Source: Cycas panzhihuaensis (taxonomy: Eukaryota > Cycadophyta). Taken from it: 64,000 nt of DNA. Positions 10,229 to 21,300 of this stretch are shown piece after piece. The stretch's first letter is position 1. The number at the start of each line of letters is the position of its first letter. Both the position numbers and the translations under genes were made by a program. The stretch is from assembly GCA_023213395.1 (NCBI GenBank), contig CM041465.1:152589741-152653740 (forward strand), given 5' to 3'. The notes under the pieces were generated by a model. That model made no database searches. It saw nothing but the letters and a program-made list of their open reading frames with translations, and was not told the origin of the DNA.

Positions 10229-12924
10229 TAGATGCGCATCTATGGGATAACTACCTAACTAAGTAGGAATAATTAGGGTGATCAATGGCACTATCGAGTG
10301 CAGATAAGAACCTACGAGCAAGGCAAATACCATACAGGGCACCTGGTGCGTTAGAGCATGATTTCAAGATCTGCAGATGGTACCTAGCTACCAAATAGTG
10401 GTTCCCTACTTCCATTAGGAAAAGAGGAGGCAGAAGAGTAGCCGGGATGGATCTTAAAGAAGGGTCCTCCCACCCTTGGATGGTCAGAAGGAAAGGGAGA
10501 GAAACCCTCAAGGGTTCCCCATAGCAGAGGGAAATAAGTAGGTGAATAACCTATGGTTGAGGCTCCCTTGGTTGCTCAGACGAGTGGAGGAAACCAAGGG
10601 AAAATGTGAAGAGTAATTAAGAAGGGTGTGGGTGCTAAAGGCACACAAGTAAATGGAGCAAAACCAATATAAGCTAAGACGACAATCGTAAAGCTCACAA
10701 ACTAAAGGGAGAAGGTTAGGAGAAAAACCTTCCTAGAACCTTTTCCTATAATAGATGCGATGTGCAAAGGTGCTAAACTGAGTGTAAACCAAAAGAAGAA
10801 TCAATTTCATTTTTCCTTTTAAGTGATCTAATTACTACCATACAAGAACTTCTAAAAGGAAGAGGATAAAAATAGAGCAAAGGCATATACCTGAAATGGA
10901 GACACGATTGAAGTGGCAGCGTTCTTACAAGGCGTCCAAGATCACTCTATGAAGCACGATGAAAGAGAGGGGTCATGGTAGGGCAAAGCGTGGGGCTTCC
11001 TTACCTTCCCCAGAAGCGACACAAGAGTGCCAAGAAAGGAAAAAATGACAGCGATAATAGCAAATAAAGTGCTACAATAAATATGAATACATACACTTAC
11101 CCGAGAGAGAGGAAAAGGGATGAGTCCTTTGCGTCCTCCGTGTACGTGGAAGTAAGTGAGAATATCCCTTTCCGGAGAAAGGGTGTTAGTAATACAAAGT
11201 GGAATCCTAACAACACATATATGTATGTACCAAAAATAAGACTCTATACATATATGTTAGCATTCATGAACCATAAGATTGCAACAATAAACTATGATGA
11301 AAACTATCCAAATGAATGGTGGATAAGTTGGTAAGCCTCGAAGTGGCCCACCACCGCAAAGAGTAACCCTACCTTCCCTCAAGAAACCACAAGGTAGCAA
11401 GGATAGGGCTGTACAAAGGGCTATAAATGGAGATAACAAAAGTACAAGGAAGCTCAAAGAGATCCCTAACAAACTAGAGTGCTATGGGAAGTAATCTAGG
11501 TTGCTAAGAATAAGGTTGAGCTAGGGACAAGTTGTCGAGGCTTATGCGTTACCTGGATGGAAGATATAGGCCTACAAACTAGCATTGCAATAGGTGCAAA
11601 CGCTGATTTCAGCGGCTGGAAATAGGCTTCTAACCCTTAGCCCCACCTGTGAGCAAAGACGGGACAAAGATGAAGGTTTGGAGGGCAGGAGCCTCTTAGG
11701 GAGCATGAGGGTGGTGCAGAATCCACCCAGCTCTATCCCAAACCTTATGCAACCCTCTTTAGCCGCTGTCCTAGGCATGAAATGCAAGAAAAGAAGCCTA
11801 AACAACAGGGGAAATAATCCAAGACAAAGGCAAGAAGTAACCTCCAAAAGTAAGACAAGACAAGCTAGTGTAAACCATGCAAAACTGAGCATAAACTAGG
11901 CAAGGAAAGACCTTAGACTAATAAATACCTTTGGAGAAGATGGGAGGTGTTTGCCTCTACCAAAACCTGCTGAGAAGAGGTTGAGAAATCTAAAGAAAGG
12001 TTGTGGAGCAGCAGGTATGGAGTCCCTGCTAAGATGGCTGAAGGAAAGTCCTGCACTTGATACCACTTTATGGTTGCCTGGGCAAAAAAGTCCTAGAAAC
12101 TCTTCAAGGAGGCCCTCTCTAAGGCGTGGGATGTGAAGATGTCATAGTAGAGCCAAAGGAGAGTTAAGCACTAGAGAGTAATTATAGGTCCTGGAACAGC
12201 AGTGGAGCAGTAGAAGACAGTAGACAACAGGGTGTTTTCCTTGTTGATTCTTCTAAAATGAGCCCAAAAGATCCTAAGAATGAGTTGGGTAAGACTTAAA
12301 TACCCAAATGCAACCCTAATCGAGCGATTAGGGCACGACTGACAGTGAGTTAAGTCGTGAGACATATGGCAATTCTGTAATAAATTCGAGAATTGCCACA
12401 GTAGTTTTTAAAAACACATCATGATAGTCGCACCATAGTAAACTTTGCGGTACCGCAAAATCTACTGCGGTGCAGGACCAGAGGCCAAAATTGGCCCAAA
12501 TAGCCATCCTGGGCTGTGGACCAGTGACCTAGGAGGGCGGCAAGGGGGCATGCCCACCTGCCTAGGGGCAAACAAGCAGACAAATGAGCCACAGGAAGTA
12601 ACAACAGAACTTAAAGGTGCGACAAGTCAACCAAATGACGATGGGTCATTACACGGGCGAGCATGACATGAACCAAGTGGGTCTTAAGGTGAGTAGGGTA
12701 GAATGCCAGAAGTGATGCGGCCACCAGGGTGTTATAATCGCTGGGAATATGCCCCTGCTATAGTTGTCATAGGCTAGATAGGTGTAGATGACAACAAGAC
12801 CATCTACGAAATCATAACATGCAAGCAGATACTCATCACAAAAGAAAACAATAATAAGATGAGAAACATACCTGCACTTACCTGAGCCGATCACTTTGTA
12901 TCCATTCCCAGAAGCTGGGAAACA
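10229..12924 (-). repeat. 3' LTR of Tat-2
   Basis: 2,696 bp. It starts TAGATGCG on the + strand (a TGGATGC start with one transition) and ends GGAAACA, i.e. TGTTTCC...TCCA on the element strand. It is collinear with 24248-26939 throughout. No protein-coding content is recognised; open frames inside it are by chance. Confidence 0.9.
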
Positions 12925-12936
12925 CTTTCCCCTTGG
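12925..12936 (-). promoter_or_regulatory. Polypurine tract of Tat-2
   Basis: The minus strand reads CCAAGGGGAAAG directly before the LTR TGTTTCC. It sits at the expected place for plus-strand priming and matches the tracts of Tat-1 and Tat-3. Confidence 0.7.
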
Positions 12937-13244
12937 TAGCAGAGCCTCGTCGCTCAGAAGCATGGTGCAATGGTGAATGCTGGCAACACAACTGTCAATA
13001 GCACATATGTATGAAGATATATAAATCAAGATCATAACAGTAGTCAAGGGTGTTGGCGAGTGTCATGGTGGAAGGCATGGATACGAAGGCAGGGGTGGAG
13101 ACAACATAGGGGCTACCTATGTACCACCTGGAAGTCAGCTGGAAAACATGGAGGGTGAGGGGGCTGCCCCCACCATAAAATATGCAAAGAAATATACATA
13201 ACCAAGTAGGAGAGATGAGTGAACAGAACTGGTAGTCACCATAG
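12937..13244 (-). other. 3' untranslated region between aRH and LTR of Tat-2
   Basis: About 300 bp without a credible frame. It is collinear with 51-340 and 31074-31380, so it belongs to the element. I see no other signal. Confidence 0.6.
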
Positions 13245-13766
13245 TTTAACCTCATCAGCAGCTAGGTTTTGGAGGTATGAATGGGATGCAAGGCGAAGTG
13301 CATGATGACCTAGGGCTTGGGTGACAAAGCGACCAGATAAGCCTCAGGGATGGTCAGCAAGAAGAGGAAGGCGGCACTCAAGGATGAGGTAAACAAGACT
13401 ATCTACCTCAGTGTTGAGGGCCTAAGGAATGTGCTAAATGCTGACAGATGAGAAGCGAGCTAGGAGAGATCTAGCGAATGAAGTAAGGGTTCTCAGGTGA
13501 GGGCACCGTACCTGGTAAACCTGGGTGAGATGGGACACCACAACCTGAGAGTTGCAAAGCAAAATGATAGGTTCATGATGGAAACAAAGAGCATTAGTGA
13601 GAGCTTTAATAACAGTTATATACTCGGCTTCATTATTGGTAGCCTCTGGGAGGAAGATCCCATAGCATAGGAAATTGTATCCGGAGGGGCTACGAAGGAT
13701 CCAAGCGGTGGCAAAAGGTCCCAGGTTACCGCAGCTTCCATCGTCGGTAAAAATATAAAGAGACAT
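13245..13766 (-). pseudogene. Archaeal-type RNase H (aRH) of Tat-2
   Basis: It opens with ATG at 13766 (MSLYIFTDDGSC), followed by NNEAEYITVIKALTNAL, LLCNSQVVVSH and HIPxALNTEVDSL. The first Asp and the NNEAEY Glu are intact, the CDSQ Asp has become Asn, and the last Asp survives in NTEVD. A stop at about 13434 and a TAG in HIP-ALN break the frame. The peptide containing ADEVKLWRL ends it. It is a separate ORF 3.6 kb downstream of the integrase stop; a pyrimidine-rich stretch ending in ACCAAG just before the ATG could be a splice acceptor. aRH is presumed to supply the RNase H activity that the degenerate RT-linked domain has lost. Confidence 0.85.
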
Positions 13767-14296
13767 GGGTGACATAAAGTCTTGGTAATAATAAATAATA
13801 ATGGAGCAAGAGAGAAAAAAAGGCTCAAAAGGCAAGCAATAAATGGCCATGAAGGGTAGGAGGACCTAGCAATGAGGCTACCTAAGTACGAGAGCAAGCA
13901 GTCTGACCACTACCTGAGAGTGGGTGGAAAAAGGCACCTTGGGATACCAAAGGTTGCTTTGGGAAGCAAAACATGTCCTTGGACTAGGGGAGCATTCCCT
14001 TTGGAGACCTTAGGGGCAGAAAAGAGCTGTGGAAATGGGTCCAGGATGGTGAAACGAGCCAAACGAGTATAAACTCAGGCATGCATAGGGGTGGCATACA
14101 AAACGAGATGGAAGGGCCTTGTGAAAAAGTGAAATGATGAGGTGCCATAAATGCACCTGTAAGAAAGAGTGAACAGGACGCTAAAGGAGCACAACGAGAT
14201 ATAGGGCTAGAAGATAAAGGTAATAAAGGAAACAGGATGGTCCAAATGGCTGCCACGAGAGCAAAAATAGAGACAGTGCCCACTGAGGCCCCCGCA

Positions 14297-14303
14297 TATA
14301 TAA
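14297..14303 (+). promoter_or_regulatory. TATA box of the antisense PMD gene, Tat-2 copy
   Basis: CATATATAAGGAAATTCAACGG contains TATATAA 167 bp before the ATG at 14464, the same spacing as in the Tat-1 and Tat-3 copies. Confidence 0.65.
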
Positions 14304-14463
14304 GGAAATTCAACGGAAAACGGATTCATTTTCACTAGATCTCAAGGGAATCTAGAGCCATTTCCTTACGCAGTGGAGCACCACCCGACTACAGAGGCAT
14401 GCAGAGGGAGATTGGACCATTAGATCGGAGCACAGAGATAGTCATCAAGACCATTAGCGTGAG

Positions 14464-16778
14464 ATGGCGACAACCAGGCCGGATTCAGTGAGTGGATCCT
14501 ATAGAACCCATCCCATTCCGAAGTTTCAATTTCAATGCTTTTTGTTGATCTTTATATAGTTTTTAAGCCCCATATGGGCAAATAGTGACCTCTCAGAGTC
14601 TAAATTAGACCCAGAAAGAGGGGGGGCCTAGGCATTAGGCAACCTTCGTCCCGGTGGGCCCCATCGGGGTCCACCCATAAGAACTCTTTTATTTTTTGGG
14701 CAGAAACCCCCACCTTTCAGGGCAGGGGGGGGGGGGTGTCATTTGCACCGCGACAAAGATCGCAGTGCTACAATCTTTGCCGTGGGGCCCCGATCATCGC
14801 AGGACCCGAGCTAAACTCTGCGATACCACAGAATTTAGCACAGTGTAAAGGCAAACTTGCAGAAAAAAGAAGATGGGGACCCTAGAGGCCCCAAGTCTCA
14901 ATTAAACAAAGCTGATAGATAGTCAGAAAGGGTGGAGAGCTGATGTGAGCTCAGTTTGACTGGTTTTTGTGGTGTTTGCAGGCTATTTCACAGTAAATAA
15001 CTGCGAGAACATAGGGATGGCAATGCTCAACTTCATCGAGATGATGTCCAGGGAGGACAAGGGGGTCCTACAGAGGTGTGGCCTGTTGAAGGCCCTGAAG
15101 ACACCTCAATATACATTAGACCAGAGACTGTTAGTTGACATAGTATCACATTAGGACTGTAGGAGGTATGTTTTCCACCTACCCCAGGTGGGAGACATGG
15201 CAGTGATGCCGAGGGATATCAGGCAGATACTGGGAGTACCGGTGACTGGGAGGCCGATTACACTGGGAGCATTGCCTAGTAATGAGGCAGCACACAGGGA
15301 GGCAGTAGTGTTTTTCATAGGGGCGGATAGATGGGAGAGGAGAGGGGTTCCTCTCTAGACCATGGTTATATCCAGAGTTCCTCGTGTGAGGAAGCTCATC
15401 ACATTGTGTATTCTATTTCAGATTTCCCAGAAAGAGAACTATAGGGACATCCTTGGGGGATGGATAGATGTAGTGCACCATTATGAGGCCGGTGAGAGGA
15501 TGGATTGGGCCACCCTGATAGTGGCGAACCTCGTCGCGTAGCTAGACGCTATCAGGATGATAGGCAGGGGAGGACTATCATATAGCACGTTGCTACAGTG
15601 TTGGTTCTTTGATCATTTTGGAGCAGTGGCACCAGTGGGGGGACCACACCCCATTACAGAGTGGGCCTCGATGGTCCACAGGTGGAAGACCAGGCTGAGG
15701 GGGATAGAGGACCAGGCCCATGTCCAACATTCAGTGGAGGCTACATCTTTAGACCTCCTCACTATAATAGATTATATGGCAGATTCGTACAGGGCAGTGA
15801 GGTGGGACAGTGACGACAAGGTAGGCAGAGCAGGGGCGCTCCCAGGTGATGATGATGATGATGAAGATGGAGGAGATGGGGCTAGCCCATCACAACCTGT
15901 GAGAGAGGCAGGCCCATCGGGGACAGCAGGAGGAGCAGCAAGGCCATCAGGGATTGCCGGTAGAGAGGCAGGCCCATCAGGGGCTGCAGAGGAGAGCAGG
16001 GAGCCAGTGATGAGGGCCTGCAGGCTACAGACCATGAGGAGATCCAGAGAGATGACAACTAAGCCAGTCCCAGTGAGGAGAGAGGCCTAGGTAGAGGTGG
16101 TACCTGAGGAGGAGGTACTAGTAGATAGTTTGATTTGCTTCTATTTCAGTATGCAGCTAGATGTATACTGACATATGGTATGTTGGATTTGCAGGTACTA
16201 CAGAGATCCAATAGTTAGTGGAGGCCATGGTGAGGGGGATGTTCCCTCAGGTATACATAGAGGGGTAGCTGCCCATCCAGGCAGAGGATGCACCCAGATC
16301 AGCAGGTGCCCACATGGCAGCATTCATCTCATTGGCGAGGGTAAGAGACATCTGGGCTGCAGAGTCCCAAGAGCACATAGCATTCAAGGGACGGATGCAG
16401 CAGGAGCTGGATGAGGCTCGGAGTGAGCAAGATGCGTTGCAGAGTCACGTACAAGCTCTAGAGGCTCAGGGAGTAGCAGGTAGAGACACAAAGAACAGGG
16501 TCCATATAGCAGTGCTAGAGGAGCGTCTCCAAGGAGTGGAGGGTGAAAGAGATTGTATCCAAGCCCGATACGATCAGCTGGTAGACTAGGTGGCATTGAG
16601 GCTGAGCCAGAGTAGGACACATACCCACATAGCAATGATGACATTGAGGCAGCCATGTGGTGAGGGGAGTGAGGCAGGGAGCTCGTGGAGGCCCAGGAGG
16701 AGCCTCGGAGGGATGTGGTCCCCAGGAGAGGGATCACACGGACCAGGAGATGGTGCCCCAAGAGCAGGGCAGCAATAG
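14464..16778 (+). pseudogene. Antisense PMD-like gene, Tat-2 copy
   Basis: Exon 1 (14464-14487) encodes MATTRPDS, with donor GTGAGT at 14488. The TTTGCAG acceptor ends at 14981, but a small indel just after it puts a TAA in frame. Exon 2 shows MLNFIEMMSREDKGVLQRC, FHLPQVGD, DIRQILGV, an NYRDILGGW block, CWFFDHFGAV and an acidic run of Asp. The donor that ends exon 2 in the other copies has been lost in a local deletion. The exon 3 acceptor TTTGCAG ends at 16194, followed by a long Glu/Gln/Arg-rich segment (QQELDEARSEQDALQSHVQA) that reads as a coiled coil. Probably nuclear if PMD-like, but the function is not known. Confidence 0.7.
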
Positions 16779-16789
16779 GATAGGACACA

Positions 16790-17409
16790 TGCATTTGATT
16801 TTGACAGGGGAAAGCGCAGCCCTCCAGGGGGTCATATATATAGAGTTATATGATTGTATCCCCCTTGTAAGGACACTGACTTCCCATATGTACGATATGG
16901 CATCTGATTTTGATGTGTATATATAGATGGGGTAATTGGTACCCTATTTTGATATGAGATGATGTGTATATCATGTGTGGCAGATGACATGTATGTTTTG
17001 TTATGTATGTTATAGATGCTTTGTTATATAATGCACATATTTCCTCCCATGCATGGCCATATATCTAATAGGAGCACACATGACCACCATGAGTAGAGGT
17101 GATAGGCACATATGGGGTTAGAGATAGAGCAACACACACATCCACGTGGGAGCATAGCAGGATATGCAAAGGGAATACTAAGCAAAAGGGGAGTAACGAT
17201 ACTCTTGAGCATCATCCTAGCTATGGGATGCCCAAATAGGAAGACAAAAGTTCCAAATGGATATGGGAACAAGGGTTCCACTGGAGGAACCAAAAAGAAA
17301 TGGAAGAGGCCATCCCAAGTTGTTATTCCACCCATGGCTGAGAGAAATGGGAACAACTTAAGATGGTAGTTTAGGCTCATTTTGGAGCGTGGGTGAAGTG
17401 ACAGCGAGG
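16790..17409 (+). other. Conserved 3' region of the Tat-2 PMD gene
   Basis: No coding frame. It shares ordered blocks (CCTCCAGGGGGTCATATATA, GATTGTATCCCCCTTGTAAGG, TTGGTACCCTATTTTGATATG) with 4080-4250 and 59410-59580. The PMD transcript and pol mRNA converge here. Confidence 0.45.
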
Positions 17410-18570
17410 TCATGAGTAAAACTTCTTAAGGAATTTCCTATTAATAGATTTCTCAAACTCAAGACCTTCCAGGGTGGCAATCCTATAAGCACCATTACCA
17501 AGGGTCTCGATAATAATGAAAGGGCTAAGCCATCTGGGTTTGAATTTGGTCAAATGGTCATGGAGATATTCTAATTTGAGGACATGGTCCCCTGGAAACA
17601 AAGGACAGAAATGAAGATGTTTATCGTAGGTCCTTTGTGAGTGAGCTTTGGACGCTAGGTTAGCTTGATAAGTGACTAAACATCTCTCATCCAAAGCTTC
17701 AAGGTCTAAGAGGCGAGCCTGACGGATCGACTCCTCATCAATGAGACCTCAAAGAGAGACTCGCAAGGAAGGAATCTCTACCTCTAATGGGAGCACCACC
17801 TTGGTACCGTAGACTAGGGAGAACAGGATCATTCCCATGGCGGAACAGATAGAGGCGCAGTAAGCCCACAAAGCGGAAGGCAACTGAAGGTGCCAGTCTC
17901 TTTGAGACTAAGCAATAGTTTTCTTTATGATATTGACGAGAGTCTTATTGAATGACTCTACCTGACCATTTGCCTGAGGGTAGTAAGGAGAAGAAATTTT
18001 GTGAGAAATCTTGAATTTCTCGTAAAGCTCATCCATCTCCTTATTACAAAAGTGGGTTCCATTATTAGTGATTAAGACGTCTAGAATCCCGAACTGATAA
18101 ATGATGTACTGGTAAACGAATGTAGCTATCGTTTTACCAGGAGTAGTAATTAAGAGAATGGCCTCCGCCCATTTGGTGAAATATTCCATAGTAGTTAAGA
18201 TAAACTTGTGCTGCGATGATGAAGGTGGAGAAATAACCCCGATGAGGTCTAGCCCCCACTAAGCAAAAGGCCATGGAAAAATAATGCGGTAAAGGGCCTT
18301 GGGAGGTACATGGGAGATGTTGGCATGTTTCTGACATTGCCGACATCTCAAGGCAAAAGCGTGGGCATCCTTGAAAAGGGACGGCCAAAAGTAACCCATG
18401 CAGAGGATCCTCTAAGCCATAGACTAGCCCTTAAAGTGGCCCCCATAAATACCATGGTGGCATTCGCAGAGTATTTGGTCAACTTCGCCGGCAGTGATAC
18501 AGCGGAGAAGGATCCTATTGAAGGACCTCTTGTACAATACTTCATCCATGAGGAAGTATTGCCTAACAGA
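17410..18570 (-). pseudogene. Integrase of Tat-2
   Basis: The zinc-binding part is seen at 18570-18300 (HHGIYGGHFKG, MGYFWPSLFKDAHAFALRC, RQCQKHANISHVPP). In the core the first Asp is in WGLDLIG, the second is changed to Asn in ITNNGTHF, and the Glu is kept in GQVESFNKTL. The C-terminal region holds a degenerate GPF motif (RWLSPFIIIETL), and the frame closes FLKKFYS-stop at 17410. It is in a different frame from RT because of an indel between 18903 and 18189. No chromodomain is visible. Confidence 0.9.
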
Positions 18571-18789
18571 AGTCCGGATGTGAGATCTAACTTTACTACT
18601 AGCATCAAGGCACTATTGTTGTTGTGTGAGATACCACACTATATCGCCATACCTCTCATTGTTGATGAGTGGATGAGGAGAGACGTCCTAAATCATCAAG
18701 ATGGACTCATCAGGGAGGGAATCGTTGATAGGAGTATCGAAGGAGTTAGGAATATGGGTGTCTACGAGTTGCTCGGCCATCACCATTCC

Positions 18790-19346
18790 CTTCTTTGATT
18801 TCTGGTTAAGATATGAAGGTCGAATTCTTGAAGTATGATGGCCCAATGACTAGCCCTACCCATCAAATCTGAACGAGTGAGCAAGTATCGCAAGGGATCA
18901 GACTAGATGATCACCTTGGTGGTATTACCAAGCAAGTAGTGCCTAAACTTCTTGGTCGCATGGACTAAGGAGAGACACTCCTTCTCAGAAGGAGAGTAGT
19001 TAAGTTTAGTAGCTATGAGAGTGCGACTGATGAAATAAATAGCCCTCTCAACTCCTGAGTCATCCTCTTGAGCTAACATAGCACTTAAGGATTTATTAGT
19101 CGCCAAGGTACACAGAACGAAGTGCTTATCAAAGCGAGGGGACGCCAGCGTAGGAGCAGAAGTGAGGGCTTCCTTGAGTCCTTCGAAGGCCTGCTGGGTC
19201 TTGTCAAACCAAACAAAAGGAGCTCCCTTCTTCAATAGGTTTGTAAGGGGTTTAGTGCTTATGGTGAAGTTTGCCAAGAAGCGCCTGAGAAAACCAAGCC
19301 TACCCAGAAATGACTTGATTTGTCGTTGGGTTCCAGGAGGCGGCAT
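18790..19346 (-). pseudogene. RT-linked RNase H of Tat-2, first catalytic Asp missing
   Basis: It follows RT through the FLGRLGFLRRFLANFTISTK connection. The block that carries the first Asp in ordinary gypsy RNase H reads LCTLATNKSLSAMLAQED, with none at that position. The EKECLSLVHATKKFRHYL block and the SDPLRYLLTRSDL block are present. The same loss is seen in the other Tat copies of this window, so it is a family trait and not decay of one copy. Confidence 0.85.
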
Positions 19347-19388
19347 GTCAAGGATTACCCCGATCTTGTTAGGATCAATCTGGATTCC

Positions 19389-19990
19389 TTATTTGGACAC
19401 AAGAAATCTAAGGAGTTTGCCTGAAGTAATGACAAACACACACTTGAGCGGGTTTAGGCTAACATGATACTTGCGACATCGTGAGAAGATAGCCTGCAAG
19501 TTAGAGGGATGATGGGCCCTGACATGTGAGAAACCCATTATGTCATCCATGAAGACCTCCAATGTGTTATTAATGAGGTCATGAAAAATGAAATGCATTA
19601 CTCTTTGATAAGTAGCACCTATGTTTTTAAGACCAAAGGGCATTGCCTTATAGGCAAAGGTACCCCATGGTGTAGTGAAGGCCATCTTATGGCGGTCTTC
19701 AAGAGAAATCTGGATCTGGTTGTAACCAGAGAAACCATCCATTAAGGACATGACTTCGAATCCAGCGGTTCGATCAATGATTTGATCAATGAGGGGAAGT
19801 GGAAAGTTGTCCTTAGGACAAGCATTGTTAATGTCACGAAAGTCGACGTATATGTGGATGGCCCCATTCTTTTTAACAATGGGGACAATGTTGGAGACCC
19901 ACTTGGGGTAATCAATGGAAGTAATAAGTCTAGCATCCAAAAGCTTTTCAACCTCCATCTTAACGGTGGCCGAGAGCTTAGGGTGAAGAG
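19389..19990 (-). pseudogene. Reverse transcriptase of Tat-2
   Basis: A nearly unbroken gypsy RT: EKLLDARLITSIDYPKWVSN, YVDFRDINNACPKDNFPLP, VMSLMDGFSGYNQIQIS, FAYKAMPFGLKNIGATYQR, the catalytic FMDDIMG with both Asp, LNPLKCVF and GKLLRFLVSK. It ends at a TAA before GIQIDPN. It shares its frame with gag and protease. Confidence 0.93.
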
Positions 19991-20108
19991 GATGCTACTT
20001 CTGGCACATGGGGCGGGTGCTAGGGATAGTGGTGAGATTATGGGTGACAATGGCGGGGTCAATTCCCTTTATGTCAGCATAATCCCACATGAAAATGTCC
20101 CGAAACTC

Positions 20109-21300
20109 CTAGAATAAAAGGGAATACTCCCTTACCTTGTTAGGAGAACATTCCATCCCAACCTTAATGACCTTGCCAAGGGCTAAAACTATGTCTTGGG
20201 TTGCCCCCATGCACATGGTATTCCCCTCCTCGAAGTGGAGAGGAGTAAGGTTAACATGAGGAGATGGAATAGGGGACAGGATTGGGTTGGCGAGTGTGGA
20301 CCCAATCACAAGGATCGTCTGGTGGCCAAGCCTATGGTGACCAAAAGGCAAGTCAGGCGCGAAGCCTGCTAAGTGCTCGAGCAAGGTTTCATCATCTTCG
20401 AAGTAATCCACCCTATGGATGACCTTACTCTAAATAGATAAAGTGCTAGAAGAAGTGGAGGCAACGGGACCATGATGGTCATTGGGTTATCCATCTTCCT
20501 TGCGAGACTTTAAGAGAGAGTCAAAAGAGGGCTCCCCAAAAGGAGCGAAAGGCAGTTCTTCGAAGCCATCATCTATGGGGGGTGATGAAAAGGAAGAACT
20601 AATGACAGACGAGTCAACATGAGTAATGACATGTGACACATGGGAGTGGCTAGTCTCACAAATGAGAGAGGTTCTAGATGGAGATCTAGAACGGGATGGG
20701 TGCAACCTACTGGTGCAGAGGAAGGAAATAGGGTGGAGACAATCCTCATCCTCATCATACAACTTGTCGTCACTAAACGAGGTGAGGTACTCATAGCTCC
20801 CAACGCCAATAGGAGCGAAATGTATGAGACTAGGAAAAGAAGATGTGGGATCTTCTTTAGACAAATTGGATATACCAATGGAGCAAGCCGAGGCATGAGT
20901 AGAAGGGCCTTGGCTTGCCTGATTAACAGGATGAGTTTGTTTGGCAAGTGGGCATTTGTGGGGAACAACCCTCATTCGTCCATCATGGATGAATTTAAGT
21001 TGTCCCTAGAGAGTCAAATACACGACCCCCATCTGGTCAAGCCATGGTCAACCTAAGAGAAGGTTGTAGTCAACGTTAACATTGAGGACTACAACATCAG
21101 CGAGGATAATCTTTCCCTCAAGGGTGAGTGAAATCGTGACAGATCCCAATGAGGTCTTCTCCCTACCATCATAACCTTGTCATCACCATGGAACATGTTC
21201 CAAGGTGGAAATACGAAGCTCTTGCATGACATGTAAGGGCATGGTATTTACGGAAGAACCATTGTCGACAACAGTCCTTCACAGGGTACAATCGGGTGTA
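20109..21300 (-). pseudogene. Protease and linker of Tat-2
   Basis: The active-site region at about 21290-21240 reads RTVVDNGSSVNTMPL, an aspartic-protease DNGS motif, followed about 60 residues later by NYNLLLGxPWLDQMG. A spacer rich in Ser, Asp and Pro (20975-20487) and a conserved linker (20411-20109, with HFEEGNTMCMGATQDIVLAL) join it to RT in the same frame. A few stops come from CAG/TGG to TAG changes. Confidence 0.82.

Noticed and set aside
11083-11334. Short frame inside the Tat-2 LTR, repeated at 25100-25351
   Set aside because: Its repetition is due to the LTR pair; no domain, and no counterpart recognised in the LTR at 28308-31061.
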